Source of the DNA: Steromphala cineraria
Lineage: Eukaryota > Mollusca > Gastropoda > Trochida > Trochidae
Assembly: GCA_916613615.1 (NCBI GenBank)
Contig: OU744735.1
Location: 51,476,082-51,540,081 of the forward strand
Direction of reading: 5' to 3'
Length of the DNA: 64,000 nucleotides
Numbering within the stretch: position 1 is the first letter of the stretch; each line of letters opens with the position of its first letter. Under the pieces are notes generated by a model that ran no database searches, was not told the origin of the DNA, and saw only the letters and a program-made list of their open reading frames with translations. Below are positions 36,230 to 48,394 of this stretch, in pieces. The translations under genes and the position numbers were made by a program.

Positions 36230-39090
36230 AGTATGACATCAAACTCTCGACGAAAGAAGTTTCTACCGAGTGATGTATTTCTCACTTCATAGTAAAATGT
36301 CATCACGAACCGCATGCAAGTATGACGATGGGACCTTTTCACCTAACTCGAAAAACAGAGCACGTGCTCCTTGGAGAGAATGTCATTCGCTAAGAGCTTT
36401 CAAGTGCTTTGTTGACTTTTAAATGTTGTTTATAATGGTATCTTTATTTGGATCTGATAGCTGAGGCCTGTGTTATCATGTCACTTGAAATATTCGTCAG
36501 CTTAACAATTCGTTTAGACGGTATCGCGCGGGAAACAGAAATGATTCGTGAAAAATATTTTAGTAGAGATATTTATCGATCCAAATATTATCTTTATTTT
36601 GCATAATCAGCCTTTGCAATAACCTTAACTCTGGTTCTATTAAGGAGGGTACAAATAGTTAGCCATAAGGTAAAACTTTAGTATTTTTATATAACCCGAA
36701 ATACCAAATAGTTAAACATCATCTCTTCCATTTTCACATCCGTTGATTTTAGGGGCGCCTCTTTCAATATTATTAATTATTATTTTACAAATAATGCGTT
36801 TCGAACTTAATATACACAAAGAACTTAATTAAGCACCGCCCATTTTGTAAAATGAAATTGGGAGTTTTTTTAATATTGTGATATGTTTGATGTATTGACA
36901 ACTCTAGATATAACAATTGCCGTTTTATGTACTATTTAATTGACGTAAAAATCCTTATATTACAAAATAATTGAAAATATGAGAAAAAATGTGAGACCAC
37001 TGAAATTTGGCAAAATATAAGTATTGTCTTTGGTGAGAAACCACTCATGAAACCTTGGATTTTTTCAAACAAAAATAACATTTTTGATCCCTAGTTGACC
37101 TTCAATTAGAGAAACCTTTTTTATCATGCACGATAAAAGCCTAGTACGACATTGAATGTTCAGTACTTTTTTCAACCATAATAGAGAAAATTTCGAAATT
37201 TTTCAAATCTGTGAGTAAATTTGAGATTCTTTGAGTTGGACTTGTGGGTCAAACACTTCTTCTCCCTTTAGATAAGCCATTATCTTAAAGAGTCGCAAGT
37301 TTTTTCTGAGGGAAGCTTTTTTGAAATTTGATATTTGATAATTTTGTGATTTTGAAGGCTCATACTGCTCTAACGACGAACATTTCCTAAGAGGTCCTTA
37401 CTGAAAATTATCAATTCAGTCAAGAGGATAATCATTATCATATTGCAGCAAAAAATATTTACTTTCATTTTCAGTTATAAGTAAACTTGGATTTTCAAAA
37501 ATACAAAGTCGGGGGAAATAAGTTATCAAGAGACAGTGAATCGTAAATTGAGTGAAGTTTGCATTTCTACATTGCTAAAGGATCATTCTATCGAAAAACC
37601 CTAATTGTTTTTCTGGAACTTTGTATGGTTTATTAGCAGAAGCTTTTTTTCTGAAAACATAGGGGGGTGCTTAACTAAGTTCTTTGTGTATAGTTCGATA
37701 GTAAAATCATTCAACAATATTCCGACGCCGAGAACCAAACTTTTTATCAAAGTACCTATTTACCTAAGTATACGGATCTCTCAAACTTGTAGTTAAAAAC
37801 GAACAATCTAATACGTTCCAATATTTGTGTTCTTGTGTGTTCTTTGCACGTTCCAAAATATCTAATGTAAACTGAATTGTTTTTTAAGTTTTGTTATCTC
37901 AAAACGATCATGGAAATATGAAATTTATTATTTTCTTATATATCCTGTATACCCTTAATGATATAGCCTTATAATTATTCACGTCAATTTCACAGTTGTT
38001 ATGACAACGCAGACCTGTGCAAATGCGGGTTTACGCTAAAGCAGCGTTGTCATCCCTTGCTGGTCATGGCATATTTCAAAGCATGCTTCGAAATGTGTTT
38101 AAGTTACAAACTCCTTAATTTGCGCGACCTTGAAAAAATACACCCCCCTATATCTAAAGCAATCAACCGACTTGGAAATTTAATGTCCTTTCGTTTATTG
38201 CATGTAGGGGAAAATTGAAAAGTGGGGTATCATTTGATACGATTTTAAACGTTATCCAAACACATTAACAGACAGCTCATAAACGTTGTAAAGTAACGCC
38301 TAAGTCAAATGATATTTGCTTCCAAAAACATAATAGACATTCTGCCGAGATTATTATAAGATACATCATTAATAGTTTTTCGACGCATTTGAGGTAATTT
38401 AGATGATTCGATCATTTCCAAATATAGTGTCACCGATGTGACATAATTATATTATTTGGCTGCCTTTCACATTAACCAGTGGTTAATCTGACAATATGTC
38501 ACAGCTAGGCATCCATTTTGAAATATCATCTCCACATATATTAAAACATGTTCATGTGTGAACTTGAGCAAAATCAGGTTAAATTACGTGGTTTAATTTT
38601 GGTAAATGGTATTCGGTATCCCACATTACCCCGACGAACGGTACAATATTGGACACTGTCCTCAAATTTCACGTGGGTTCTTTTTAACAACAACGATCAT
38701 TAGGCCTACAACTATCCCATCCCCCTCCCCCCCTCCCTCTCGTGAGTCTTGATAGTCATTTTTTTGTCTTTTTTTCACAAATAAGCCTAAAAAAACATCA
38801 AAGCCAATGTATATTACCGATGCTATCGTCATAAATCACCAAAGACTAACATACATTGTAAATAACTATCACAGAATGTTTTAAAGAAATGAAAATGCTG
38901 ATTCGAACCAACAAACTCATTCTATTTCAAAGATGAAATATCACTGACGCTACAGGCAAATGCGAGTTACCTCCCTTTCGTAAACTGATTCATATTTCGA
39001 AGCGAAAGTGGTCGTCGGAAATTTATTCTCTGTCAAATTTTCCAATCACCGATCCTATACAGAATCCGTATGTATATGCGATACCTTCGA
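36230..39090. other. No gene seen; degenerate inverted repeat
   Basis: AACTTAATATACACAAAGAAC with TTAAGCACC (36808-36840) is mirrored at about 37664-37705, and weaker similarity continues outward to 36770 and 37740. This suggests an old TIR element of about 1 kb. No exon is supported. The last 100 bp contain the 5' region of the receptor-like gene. Confidence 0.45.
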
Positions 39091-39097
39091 AATCCGC

Positions 39098-41207
39098 ATG
39101 TTCTTTCAGTCAATTTATGCGTTGCTGAGTCTAGTAACAACGACATACGGAGCTGTTGTTGTATGTAAACAAAGAGACGCCTGCAGATGTCAAACGGCTG
39201 ATTCGGACATAAACTTGCATATTTTCTCCGCTAGGGGATACCCGAGCTTCAGAGTGACAGACGGAGATGTTGATTACTCGTACAGCCCGTGCAAAGGTTT
39301 GCCGTGTGGAGAAGGAGTGAAAAATGACTCGCTTTGTGCCAGTTCCGGGAAAAAGTTATTCAGAGATTTGGGAGATATCAGCACGTTCAAGTTCCTGTAT
39401 GACAGCAATCACGTGACCTGGTCGATTGACTACAAATCTAAAGGTGATTATTGTTATCTTTTGTTTATACACTGTATATATGACATATTCTAATCCAATG
39501 AATAGATGTCGTTGAAGTGAAGTTTACAAATTAATCTAAGGGAGGTTACTCCATCCCTTACTGCATTTCTAAATATTCTGCAATTACTTTTTCATGCAAA
39601 CGAGGCCAATTAAGCAATGTCTATCTATTTATTTTGTGAAATACTCTTTTGAATGCATTGATAGTTTAACATTTATTTATATATTTATCTTATATATACA
39701 TTATACAATATCTAAGTTGATATGATATAGTGTTAACAAATGAAGCGCTAATAAAATCTTTGCTCGAGGCATGGAAAAAGGAATGTTATTTCAAGGAAAT
39801 CATAATTATTAGTCTTTTAATACAAAACGAATTTAGACAGAGTAAATGATTTAAATTTATGGCTAAATAATTAATCCTGATCATTTTTACTTAGCCTGAA
39901 TCTTAGATTGATGTATATATTATATACGCCGCTGATGGCTGAAATATTGCTCAATTTTTGCGTTAAACAGTAACTCACTCGCTAGATTCATTATCCATTG
40001 AGACAAGAACCCTTGAAATAGGTTCTTACTAACAAGTTTTCTATTTAAATATTTTCTTATATCAGAAAGTAAATTTTATACTTTTATTCAATCTCATTCA
40101 AATCAGATCGAAACTTTCACTCCTACGTCGCTACGTTTCTTGACTTGTATGCATCTTCAACCTCTTCAAATTTTATGTTCAACACAGACAACAAAACCAA
40201 CAGCACAGTGAATCTAGTCTGTGATCCCCTGTCCGAGGACACCTTCCGGTATGTGTCATACAATGTGTCCTCGTCCCACTACGAGTTCACTCTGACGTCA
40301 CCATGCGTGTGTTCAGGAGGTTGCGTTGCCGTGACAAAGGGGCTGAGTCCGGGAACGGTTCTCCTCCTGATCTTCTTCTCGCTTCTTACTCTGTATTTCG
40401 GTGTTGGTAAGTATCAGGGATTAAAGTCAACCGTCTTACCAGGAATAAACATTCAAAATATTGACTCGACGGGCTATGAACCGATTTCCTCAGGTGTTTT
40501 GAATGTTTTCTTTCTACATGGTCTGAGAGTTGCTACTCTGTTCGCATGTGTCATCATGTTTACATTAATGATTTCAGCGACCATCAAGGTTCTTTCTTCT
40601 AGTTATTAACATAGAATGTTTTTGCCGGCCTTGTTTTTTTGCTTGCTGTGTTTACGTCCTAAATAAATTCAAACTTTTATTTTTCGATGGTTGGTTTTAT
40701 GAGAGAAAATTAAATATTTTGAATTGGACATTTAGCTGCTTTTATTGATTTATAATTATATGTTTGAACGATACATTTCAACTTTAAACATTGGTTTTGC
40801 CTCTTTACAACAGTTATTTTAACGTTTATGTTCTTTATAATGATATGAAATCCACAGTTAGCTTATTGTATTTGGCACATTGATAAAGAATAACTGCTAA
40901 TAGGCGTTTGACTTTTCGTAACAGTTGTATTATTTCATAATTGCTTTATAGTAAGTATTTAAGTCACCTATATCAGTTGCAGGACACCCCGCAACGGCGG
41001 AAATTCTGCCCAATCGGCGCTAAGCAATAACTCTTATTTGCAGGAATCCTCTACAGAAAGACGGTGTATGGAGCCCAGGGAAGGGAGACAATCCCGCACA
41101 CTTCCTTCTGGTTCTCACTTCCGGGTCTCGTAAGAGACGGTTATCTCTTCTTCATCAGTCCATGCCTTGGGGAGAGTGTCGAATATCGTCATTATGATCG
41201 CTTGTAG
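39098..41207 (+). CDS. Cation-dependent mannose-6-phosphate receptor/Atg27-like membrane protein
   Basis: Exons 39098-39443, 40107-40406 and 41044-41207 join in phase 1 at both introns (donors GTGATT and GTAAGT; acceptors AATCAG and TTGCAG), giving 269 aa; human M6PR is 277 aa. Residues 1-18 (MFFQSIYALLSLVTTTYG) are a signal peptide. A Cys-rich lumenal domain follows, with NLVCDP, HYEF and PCVC placed as in the last part of an MRH domain, and N-glycosylation sites (NKT, NST, NVS). Residues 198-219 are the membrane span. The tail IPHTSFWFSLPGLVRDG matches the start of the M6PR tail. The acidic dileucine of vertebrate M6PR is absent; the protein ends YDRL, a YxxPhi sorting motif. The Arg and Glu that bind mannose-6-phosphate are not evident, so it may be a non-lectin trafficking protein like Atg27. 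Confidence 0.85.
40407..40667 (+). other. Possible alternative last exon (intron 2 read-through) with poly(A) signal
   Basis: Reading through the intron 2 donor, the frame of exon 2 stays open for 67 codons to a stop at 40607-40609. It adds a second hydrophobic stretch, VATLFACVIMFTLMISATI. AATAAA follows at 40662-40667, so an intronic polyadenylation isoform of about 282 aa is possible. Chance is the alternative. Confidence 0.35.
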
Positions 41208-41755
41208 TCAAATATTCATGCATTGACCCACTCGTGTATGGAACGGGTGCACAAGGTTTTGTCATTTCCGGTTATGTATAATCCACGATATCATCCAGAG
41301 AAAACGTTCCTATACCCTGCCATACTCTGAAGTAGGGGTAGGTTAGACCCTATTATTCATTACCTCCATGGAATTTTATCGAATCCGCATATCCGTCGGC
41401 GTAAGAATCAAATAGCTTCAATCATTACACACCTTATGGACGTTTTGTCTGGATTATCAAGAATGATTGTTCTTTTAAAAATGCATGCACTGAGTGGGTC
41501 TCTCTCTTAAATGAAATATCTACAAAAAAGGATAAATTGACAAATGAACTAAATGGCAGGGGGGATACGAATTCCAGTTTTGAATAATCAATATCAACTT
41601 ACAGAATTTACTTCTGTATATAAAGTGATCATTGTGATTTACAATATTTTGCAAAAGTATTTTGCAATTGTAACATTTTGCTTGCAATACAATTTTAAAC
41701 AACTTAAAAACTAGAAAGAAATCTCATCTGACTTAATGGCATATTAACTGACCAT

Positions 41756-41761
41756 AATAAA
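41756..41761 (+). terminator. Candidate poly(A) signal of the receptor-like gene
   Basis: AATAAA about 550 nt after the stop codon. Confidence 0.4.
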
Positions 41762-44352
41762 GCCTATTCCTATTTCTATTCCACTTTAAATTAATGAAGA
41801 AGTGACGTAGATCTGACAACCGTTTTGCTTGGAATTTTATGTTCATGTTTAAATTTCTATCCACATATTTTTATTTGAGGTTGTAGATACCACGATATCA
41901 TCATCCTTCCAATTCTGCTCAAGTATTTTCATTTCTCAATATTTTACAATACCTTACTGGCATATTTGTTTTGTATATTTATTTATATTTACGTATTTTT
42001 GCCATGGCCACTCGCGCATTTCAATCGTATTAATCACGTAATGTTATATCATCAATATTGTTTTAAAGCCTATTCAAATCCTTTTCACAGATTTACTTGT
42101 CTCTGCAGTTGCTGAGTTAAGATTTTATAATGTCATTGAAAATGTTCCTCGTTAAGTTAAATGACATCGTCAGCTAATAATACCTCGCTATATTCACGGA
42201 AAAGGGCCATATAGTACTGAATGGAGGATGTGTCAGTACTGATAATCTGGGGAGAGATATCGTTACAGACTGTGACAGGAGCAAATAGAATATTCAAAGG
42301 TGAATTGGTTAATCAAGTTGTAGTTAAGTTGATATTTTTGCTTTGCTACATATCCAAACAGTCTTTTCTCCGATCATTGTTGTTCATGTCCATCTATAAG
42401 GTCATGAATTGAATGTTGTTATGGTATGGTACAAGAACTCTTTCACGAAGTTATTGAAGCCATTTTCTAAATGTATCCTGTGTTGCCAAGTGGTCCAATT
42501 TGGTTCTTTGATCTCAATTTATATTTCTGCTTTGATCTGCCAAACATCGCACATGTGGTTTCTTTTTTTTCTAAACTGCAACAGAAACAGACAATGTCCA
42601 GTTTAAAACGACGTCGAAGATGACAAATTAACTTTGATGTGAATCTATCAGGGTAATGTATTGCTAGCTAGGAGATGGTCCACTCGTAGCAGAGGTTACA
42701 CAAGAAAATCTAAGAGTTGAGTAGCATCTGTTTCCAGAGAATGGTACAAGTTGGACATGTAAGGGAACACTTTCAATCGAAGGTCGATGAATTCAAAATT
42801 TTGGTGAATGTTTATCATAGTCATAAAGCAAGTACTTACATCTTTGCCGTATCATGTTAAACACTTAATAAAGTTTGAATATATTTTGCTTGCTTTCTCC
42901 CGTTCTGAACAGAGTATCTGTGGTGCTATATGGTTGTGTTTACTGTAAACTATTCTTTGTAACTTTTCTTCGAGCTTGCTTATAGTCCGTGCATTCTCTT
43001 CCCACAGAGGAACATAAAGTCATGAAATGTTGATTGAGTCTCTGTGCTTATAAGACCAAATCCGTGGGTTCCGGCAGTTTCGCCCGGCGGAAAAATTGCA
43101 CCACAATTCATTTGATTGTTTAAGAAAATAACAACGCTTCTCGAATGAAAGGGTTGTTCATATCACAATGATGATTTTAGAACAGCATCGCTGAATGCAC
43201 AACTAACTCAGTGATTGCCTCCAATCAGGCATCTCCTACAAACTCGGTGAACAATTCATGACTTTATCTGCCTCTGTGGGGAGAGAATGACTGTTCGTGT
43301 TGAAAGCATAAATATCCTCCACAGATCTGACTGTATGATTGGCACTGCTCGTGTACACCTAGTCATTCAACCTAGTTAAAGTTGCCGCTTTTCATGCATC
43401 TTAAGTTTGATTATCAACATCTTAAAAAGAACTCGTTGGATTTAAATTTTGTAAGTTATCAATGGCCGAGATGATAGTTCAAAACCAGAATGATCTGTCC
43501 CGAAAAAGGTTTTGTTCCATTGCAGAAAGTAGGAACCCAATTTAATGTTAAATTTGTTCATGTTTTCAAAAAAGAATATTTCCAACCTGTATGAAATATA
43601 TTTCAGCTGAATCATTCATTTTTTCTATCGTATTTAAAAGATATGATAATACATTTTAACACAAGAATATTTGCGTTTTATGTCTTGAAGATTGAATGAT
43701 ACCGTGACACAAGCACTTGTTCTCAGTGTGAGTCCCGGTTTATATTTTAAATCGTTATTTATTTATTTGTCACTGTTACCTCTTCGCGTTGCGACCCTTA
43801 TACTTGTTTGTTATTGTCGTATGGATATTTGTGTCATCTTTCTTATGTTGAGTTAATTTGATGAAATAAATCAATATTTTCTGCCACTGTCACAGTGTTA
43901 CTTATTTCCCTGTCTTCAGGGTTTGAGAGCGGGCTTGGATCATTATTTGCAATTGCCTTTTAGGTACATACACTTATCACCACTAATTCAATTTCACATG
44001 TCCAATATTTCTCTTTTCCACGCCATGTCTAGATGATAAAACAATACAATGCCATTCTACCCTTCTATGACATCAACATTTCTGAAGCTTTGTATTTGAA
44101 CACCTTATGTTTTAACGGCATTGGAGCATTATTTTGAATACATAACAGAAAATAATGTGAGATTCTGCCCCAAAAGTTTTGACATAATCTGCAAGGAACT
44201 ATAAAGAAATTGACTAAATAAGAATAACAATCTTACCCCCTTCTCTTCTAATTATTTGGTAATTTGTATACTTACTTAGTTTAACGACGACTCCTAGCGA
44301 TTATTGATCATAAATGTTTTATATCAATGCCGTCAGAGATAGATAGGTTATG
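41762..44352. other. No gene seen
   Basis: AT-rich intergenic DNA without tandem arrays, hairpins or exon-like ORFs that I could support. Confidence 0.45.
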
Positions 44353-44356
44353 TTAA

Positions 44357-47300
44357 AGGAATATTCCAATGCAAAATGAAATTCGTGCTAATTAAAGAAT
44401 ATTTATTTCATAAGCCTTCATTATTTTCAAATAATTTTTAGGTATTCGGTGAAGCCCATAATAAAAATTTGAAATCTGAATTTCTACTATTTAACCGGCC
44501 TCACGGGCGCCGCCATTTTGCAGTCTCGATTAGCAAACGAGAGCGAGATTTGGGGCGCGTCAAACACCACGAAATTAGGAGACGCCGTTAGATTCAATGG
44601 CGGGCGATGACGGCCCGTCAAACATAAGACTACAACAACTGGCACGACTTCAGTAGAGACGTGCCGGGTCCAGAATTATCTACTTCCATGATACCCCAAG
44701 CAATAAAAAAACATTCCTGACCAGCAGACTGCTGCAAAACCCCAGTACAGGTTGGAAAAGATCTCCCAACTTCGGACGCCACAAGGTTAGAACACTGACA
44801 TTTTAAAATAATTTTCAAAGCTTAAAAAACAATGCATTAAGTTGAAATCAAGTTTAAAATGACCTTGCTGAAAAAAGTAAATTTGTAAAAATAAATCTTA
44901 TGTAACAGAATATTTTTTTTAAATCAGTATACCACTACAAAAAAAATAATTAGGCTCACTGACCGGACAAGTCGAAGCGAATCCTAAAAAGCGAACACGC
45001 GATGATGGTTCGTAATCAAAATTATCTTGTATATATCAACCAAAACACCATTGATTGATTAGAAAGAGGGCAAATTTTACATTTGGTGGATTTTTATTGT
45101 CTAAGTTATTTTCGTGTTTTATATTATATAAATCATGGCTTGTTTGAGGACGAAAACATTTTTATTGATTTAGGTGTCGCCGGTGCGAAACTAATTTTGA
45201 TTACGAATCACTTAGGCACACATTATGTATGAAAATTAATAGTCGGAATGATCATGATTGTTGTTGTGTTCACTTACCATCAAAGAGTGTGTTCTTGTTA
45301 ATTATTTCCCCAAAAAATATTTCAGCTTAAATTGTATACTTGAACGATCAGTAAGGAATGGTGTTTTGAATAATTTTTAAAGTATATCAATTCATAGGTA
45401 AGGATTAAAAATATACTCACATAATTTCTTTATATTATCGAGTGCTTTATATCTAATTTGCGATGATGCAGCTGAATAATTCATATGGTGAACAAACTTT
45501 TTTGAGGTCTTTTCTAATAATATATCTTTTTAATAAATAAAATTATTCAACTATGATTTTTTTTTTGAACAAAAGGGTATATCTTAATGATCTGCACAAA
45601 TTATCACAGCATGTGTCTTTTAACCCGATAAAAACGTTTTGCAAATTAGTAGATTCAGCTGATTTACTTTATTTTTGTTATTTGTTGAAAATGAATAATT
45701 TTTGTTATAGATTTGAAGGATTATACAACGATTGAAACACGACAACAACTAGTTTTCGTTTCCAGACCGACACGAGGCTTTGTGAAATCAACAGATCAAA
45801 CATGTGAACGACTACCATATAAAAAGCCATTGTGACTAGGAGAAAATAAAATGTCATTCAAAATATAATTTCTTCGTTTTTGAAGGACATAAAAAATATT
45901 ATGTAAACGTCTTGGTGATAGATAGTATGTATACAACAGGTGAATTATTGATATACACGGGCTTGTATTAGATTTCAAATAAACGGTTTCTACTTTGATA
46001 GTGGTAATTTTTGGTAAATAGGAGTATTTATGCAGTCGGAATTTGGAAACATATTTTAAATACTATATGCAAGCCCATATTTTAATCAGAAAAAATACTA
46101 CGCACAAGAGAAGATATAGGGTAAACTGACCGACGCTCGGACAGTGTTTCGATCCAAAACATTTCAACAATTGTTGTCAAATATTATCTGAAGAAAATAA
46201 GTTTAGGCAAACTGTGTTATTAACAATAAAGATTTCTACATATTTATGGCCAAAATTTGCAAAAATAGTTTTAGATTACAGCCGTGACGGGTAAAGATAC
46301 GCGGAGGGTAAAGATACGCACTTTCACAAAAGTTAACCTAGACTAAGTAATGCACATTAAGTGTTATATTGTAAATTTTTGTTGTTTTCACATCTTTTTG
46401 AAATTTTTGAAGATAATAAGAGGTTTCAGATTGCTGTAAAGGAGTAAAATGTTGAACAGCGACACAAAACAGTGATATGTTTGTACAAACCGACAAAATT
46501 CCTAACAAATTTATAGTCTTCAAATATTTTCTCTTCTCCCAGATCAAATGTCAATGGAAACCAATTCATTGATCCTACAATCCATTTGTCATTTCTTGAA
46601 CTTATTAAAACAGTTTTAAATCTATAAATATTATAAAATTGAAAATGTTAGGTGTATTGAAAACCTGCCTGCGTATCTTTAGCCTACCTTTCCGGACCTT
46701 CCCGAAATAGGGGGTAGTCGTTAGAAAGCTTTGACGGTCGTTCACAAAATAAGTTCAACAATATTATTCTACATTAGAATTGTGAACTCAACAATAAACT
46801 TTCACATGGACATTTGGGTTTTCTTAAATATAGTGTATTTTCCTGACATGACTGATCATTTATCTCTTGTGCGTATCTTTACCTGTCAGCATTGTACCTG
46901 AAAATAACGGTTTTATTTATGAATAGCAACCCGCCCAAGGTTCGGAGAGTTTTGCCCTGTAACTTCGGACAGTACCATTAGCTCGTATGCACACAGGTTT
47001 AAATTTTATCAAAATGGTTCATATGATCACCAAGCATGCATTTAGTCATCTATGTATAACAGTATAGCAGTTTTTCGCAAACATGAATCAATATTTTAAC
47101 TATAACGCGGCATTCTTTCCGATGGTAAAATTCGGGCAGCTCTACATTATCTGAGCTTTGAACAAACATTTACATAAAAACAAATCCAACATCGTTTTGA
47201 ACTTTTGATAAAAAAAAATTAAGGTCTAAATATTTATTCCTTTTTAAAAAGCGTAAAAGAACAGCGCAGACAAAGGAAAACGTCAGTTTGTTTTGCAAAC

Positions 47301-47517
47301 TCTACTGCACATACAAGCTCCTTGCACCGAATATCTGGTGTTTGAAGGACGCCATTTTTACCGGGAACATGGCTGCGCCCGTGTCGAGCGAAAGTGGCAA
47401 TTTCTGAGTCATATCTGCAAGTAACTAATCAACCAAAACGTTTAATAATTTGTGAGAACGATCTTTGATACTCAATCTACTATTAGAAAAAAAACTAATT
47501 CGCACTGGAATATTCCT
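44357..47517. mobile_element. TTAA-flanked TIR element, 3.16 kb
   Basis: The ends are AGGAATATTCCA at 44357 and TGGAATATTCCT at 47517, each bounded by TTAA (44353-44356 and 47518-47521). Inverted similarity goes further in (AATTCG). GC-rich CGCCATTTT segments occur near both ends (44510 and 47350), as in the 28613 element. The interior has only short ORFs, so this is a decayed or non-autonomous piggyBac- or Kolobok-type element. Confidence 0.65.
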
Positions 47518-47521
47518 TTAA

Positions 47522-48394
47522 GAGTTTATATATCAGCTCAATACCCGAGATGCACGTGCATTGGTAAAGGAAAGACTCTTCGCTATGATGCACGTGTTGC
47601 AGAACACACAACAACCCCCAAATCAAGCACTGCTGTGGCTATCTTCCATACCAGCATTCAACCAATTACTAGTACATCAACGAGGCATATTTCTTGAACA
47701 CAATATGACAAAATATAATTAAGTACATCAGTACAAACAAAGAACGTTTGTCCAAACTTAATATATTTTATTCATGTAAAAGTGTTATTAAGTTGACAAT
47801 TGAATACCAACAATGGTTATCATATTGCACTTTTTGCGATTATACTGATCCTAACATTGAAAACCTTTCCATTATGATGGTTGAATAAAATCTTAGAAAA
47901 TGTTTCGTTGTCCAATTAATTTATAATATAATGATATAAACCCGATTTTGTCACTCATCCTTGCCTAAAATAGTCCATCCTCGATAATCCAGAGTCAACG
48001 TTCCCACAATTCTCAACTATCGGATTCTCCCATATTGCATGATCAATGAAATACTTGCTTTAAATTAGAATAAAGCCTCCAATATGGACAAATCTGACGA
48101 TCAATCAACTGAATATGATCTCAACTTTAAACTTGAGTTTGAACTAGATGGAACGACAAAAGGTTGTAGCATTGCCTATAAGTCTACGGCAACTTGTCAG
48201 GTTTTAACTACTGCTGTATATTAGTAGATGTACAGTTGCCTTAAAGGGTACCCCGAAAACATGAAAAGACAAGACAATTCAGTAATATTGCCATGTGTTC
48301 ATAAAACATAATACTGATCCTGCATGCATATTCTCTTCGATGAATTCTAGAAACAAGATCCTTATACAAATCACATAAAAGAGAGAGATTGTTT
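47522..48394 (-). other. 3' flank and probable 3' UTR of the C3-like gene
   Basis: On the minus strand this follows the C3-like stop codon at 48395. AATAAA (minus strand, 47772-47767) about 620 nt downstream is the best poly(A) candidate. No other gene was seen. Confidence 0.4.

Noticed and set aside
35983..36273. 96-codon plus-strand ORF
   Set aside because: Its first part lies within the TIR of the Transib-like element; only the stretch from 36124 is a plausible exon.
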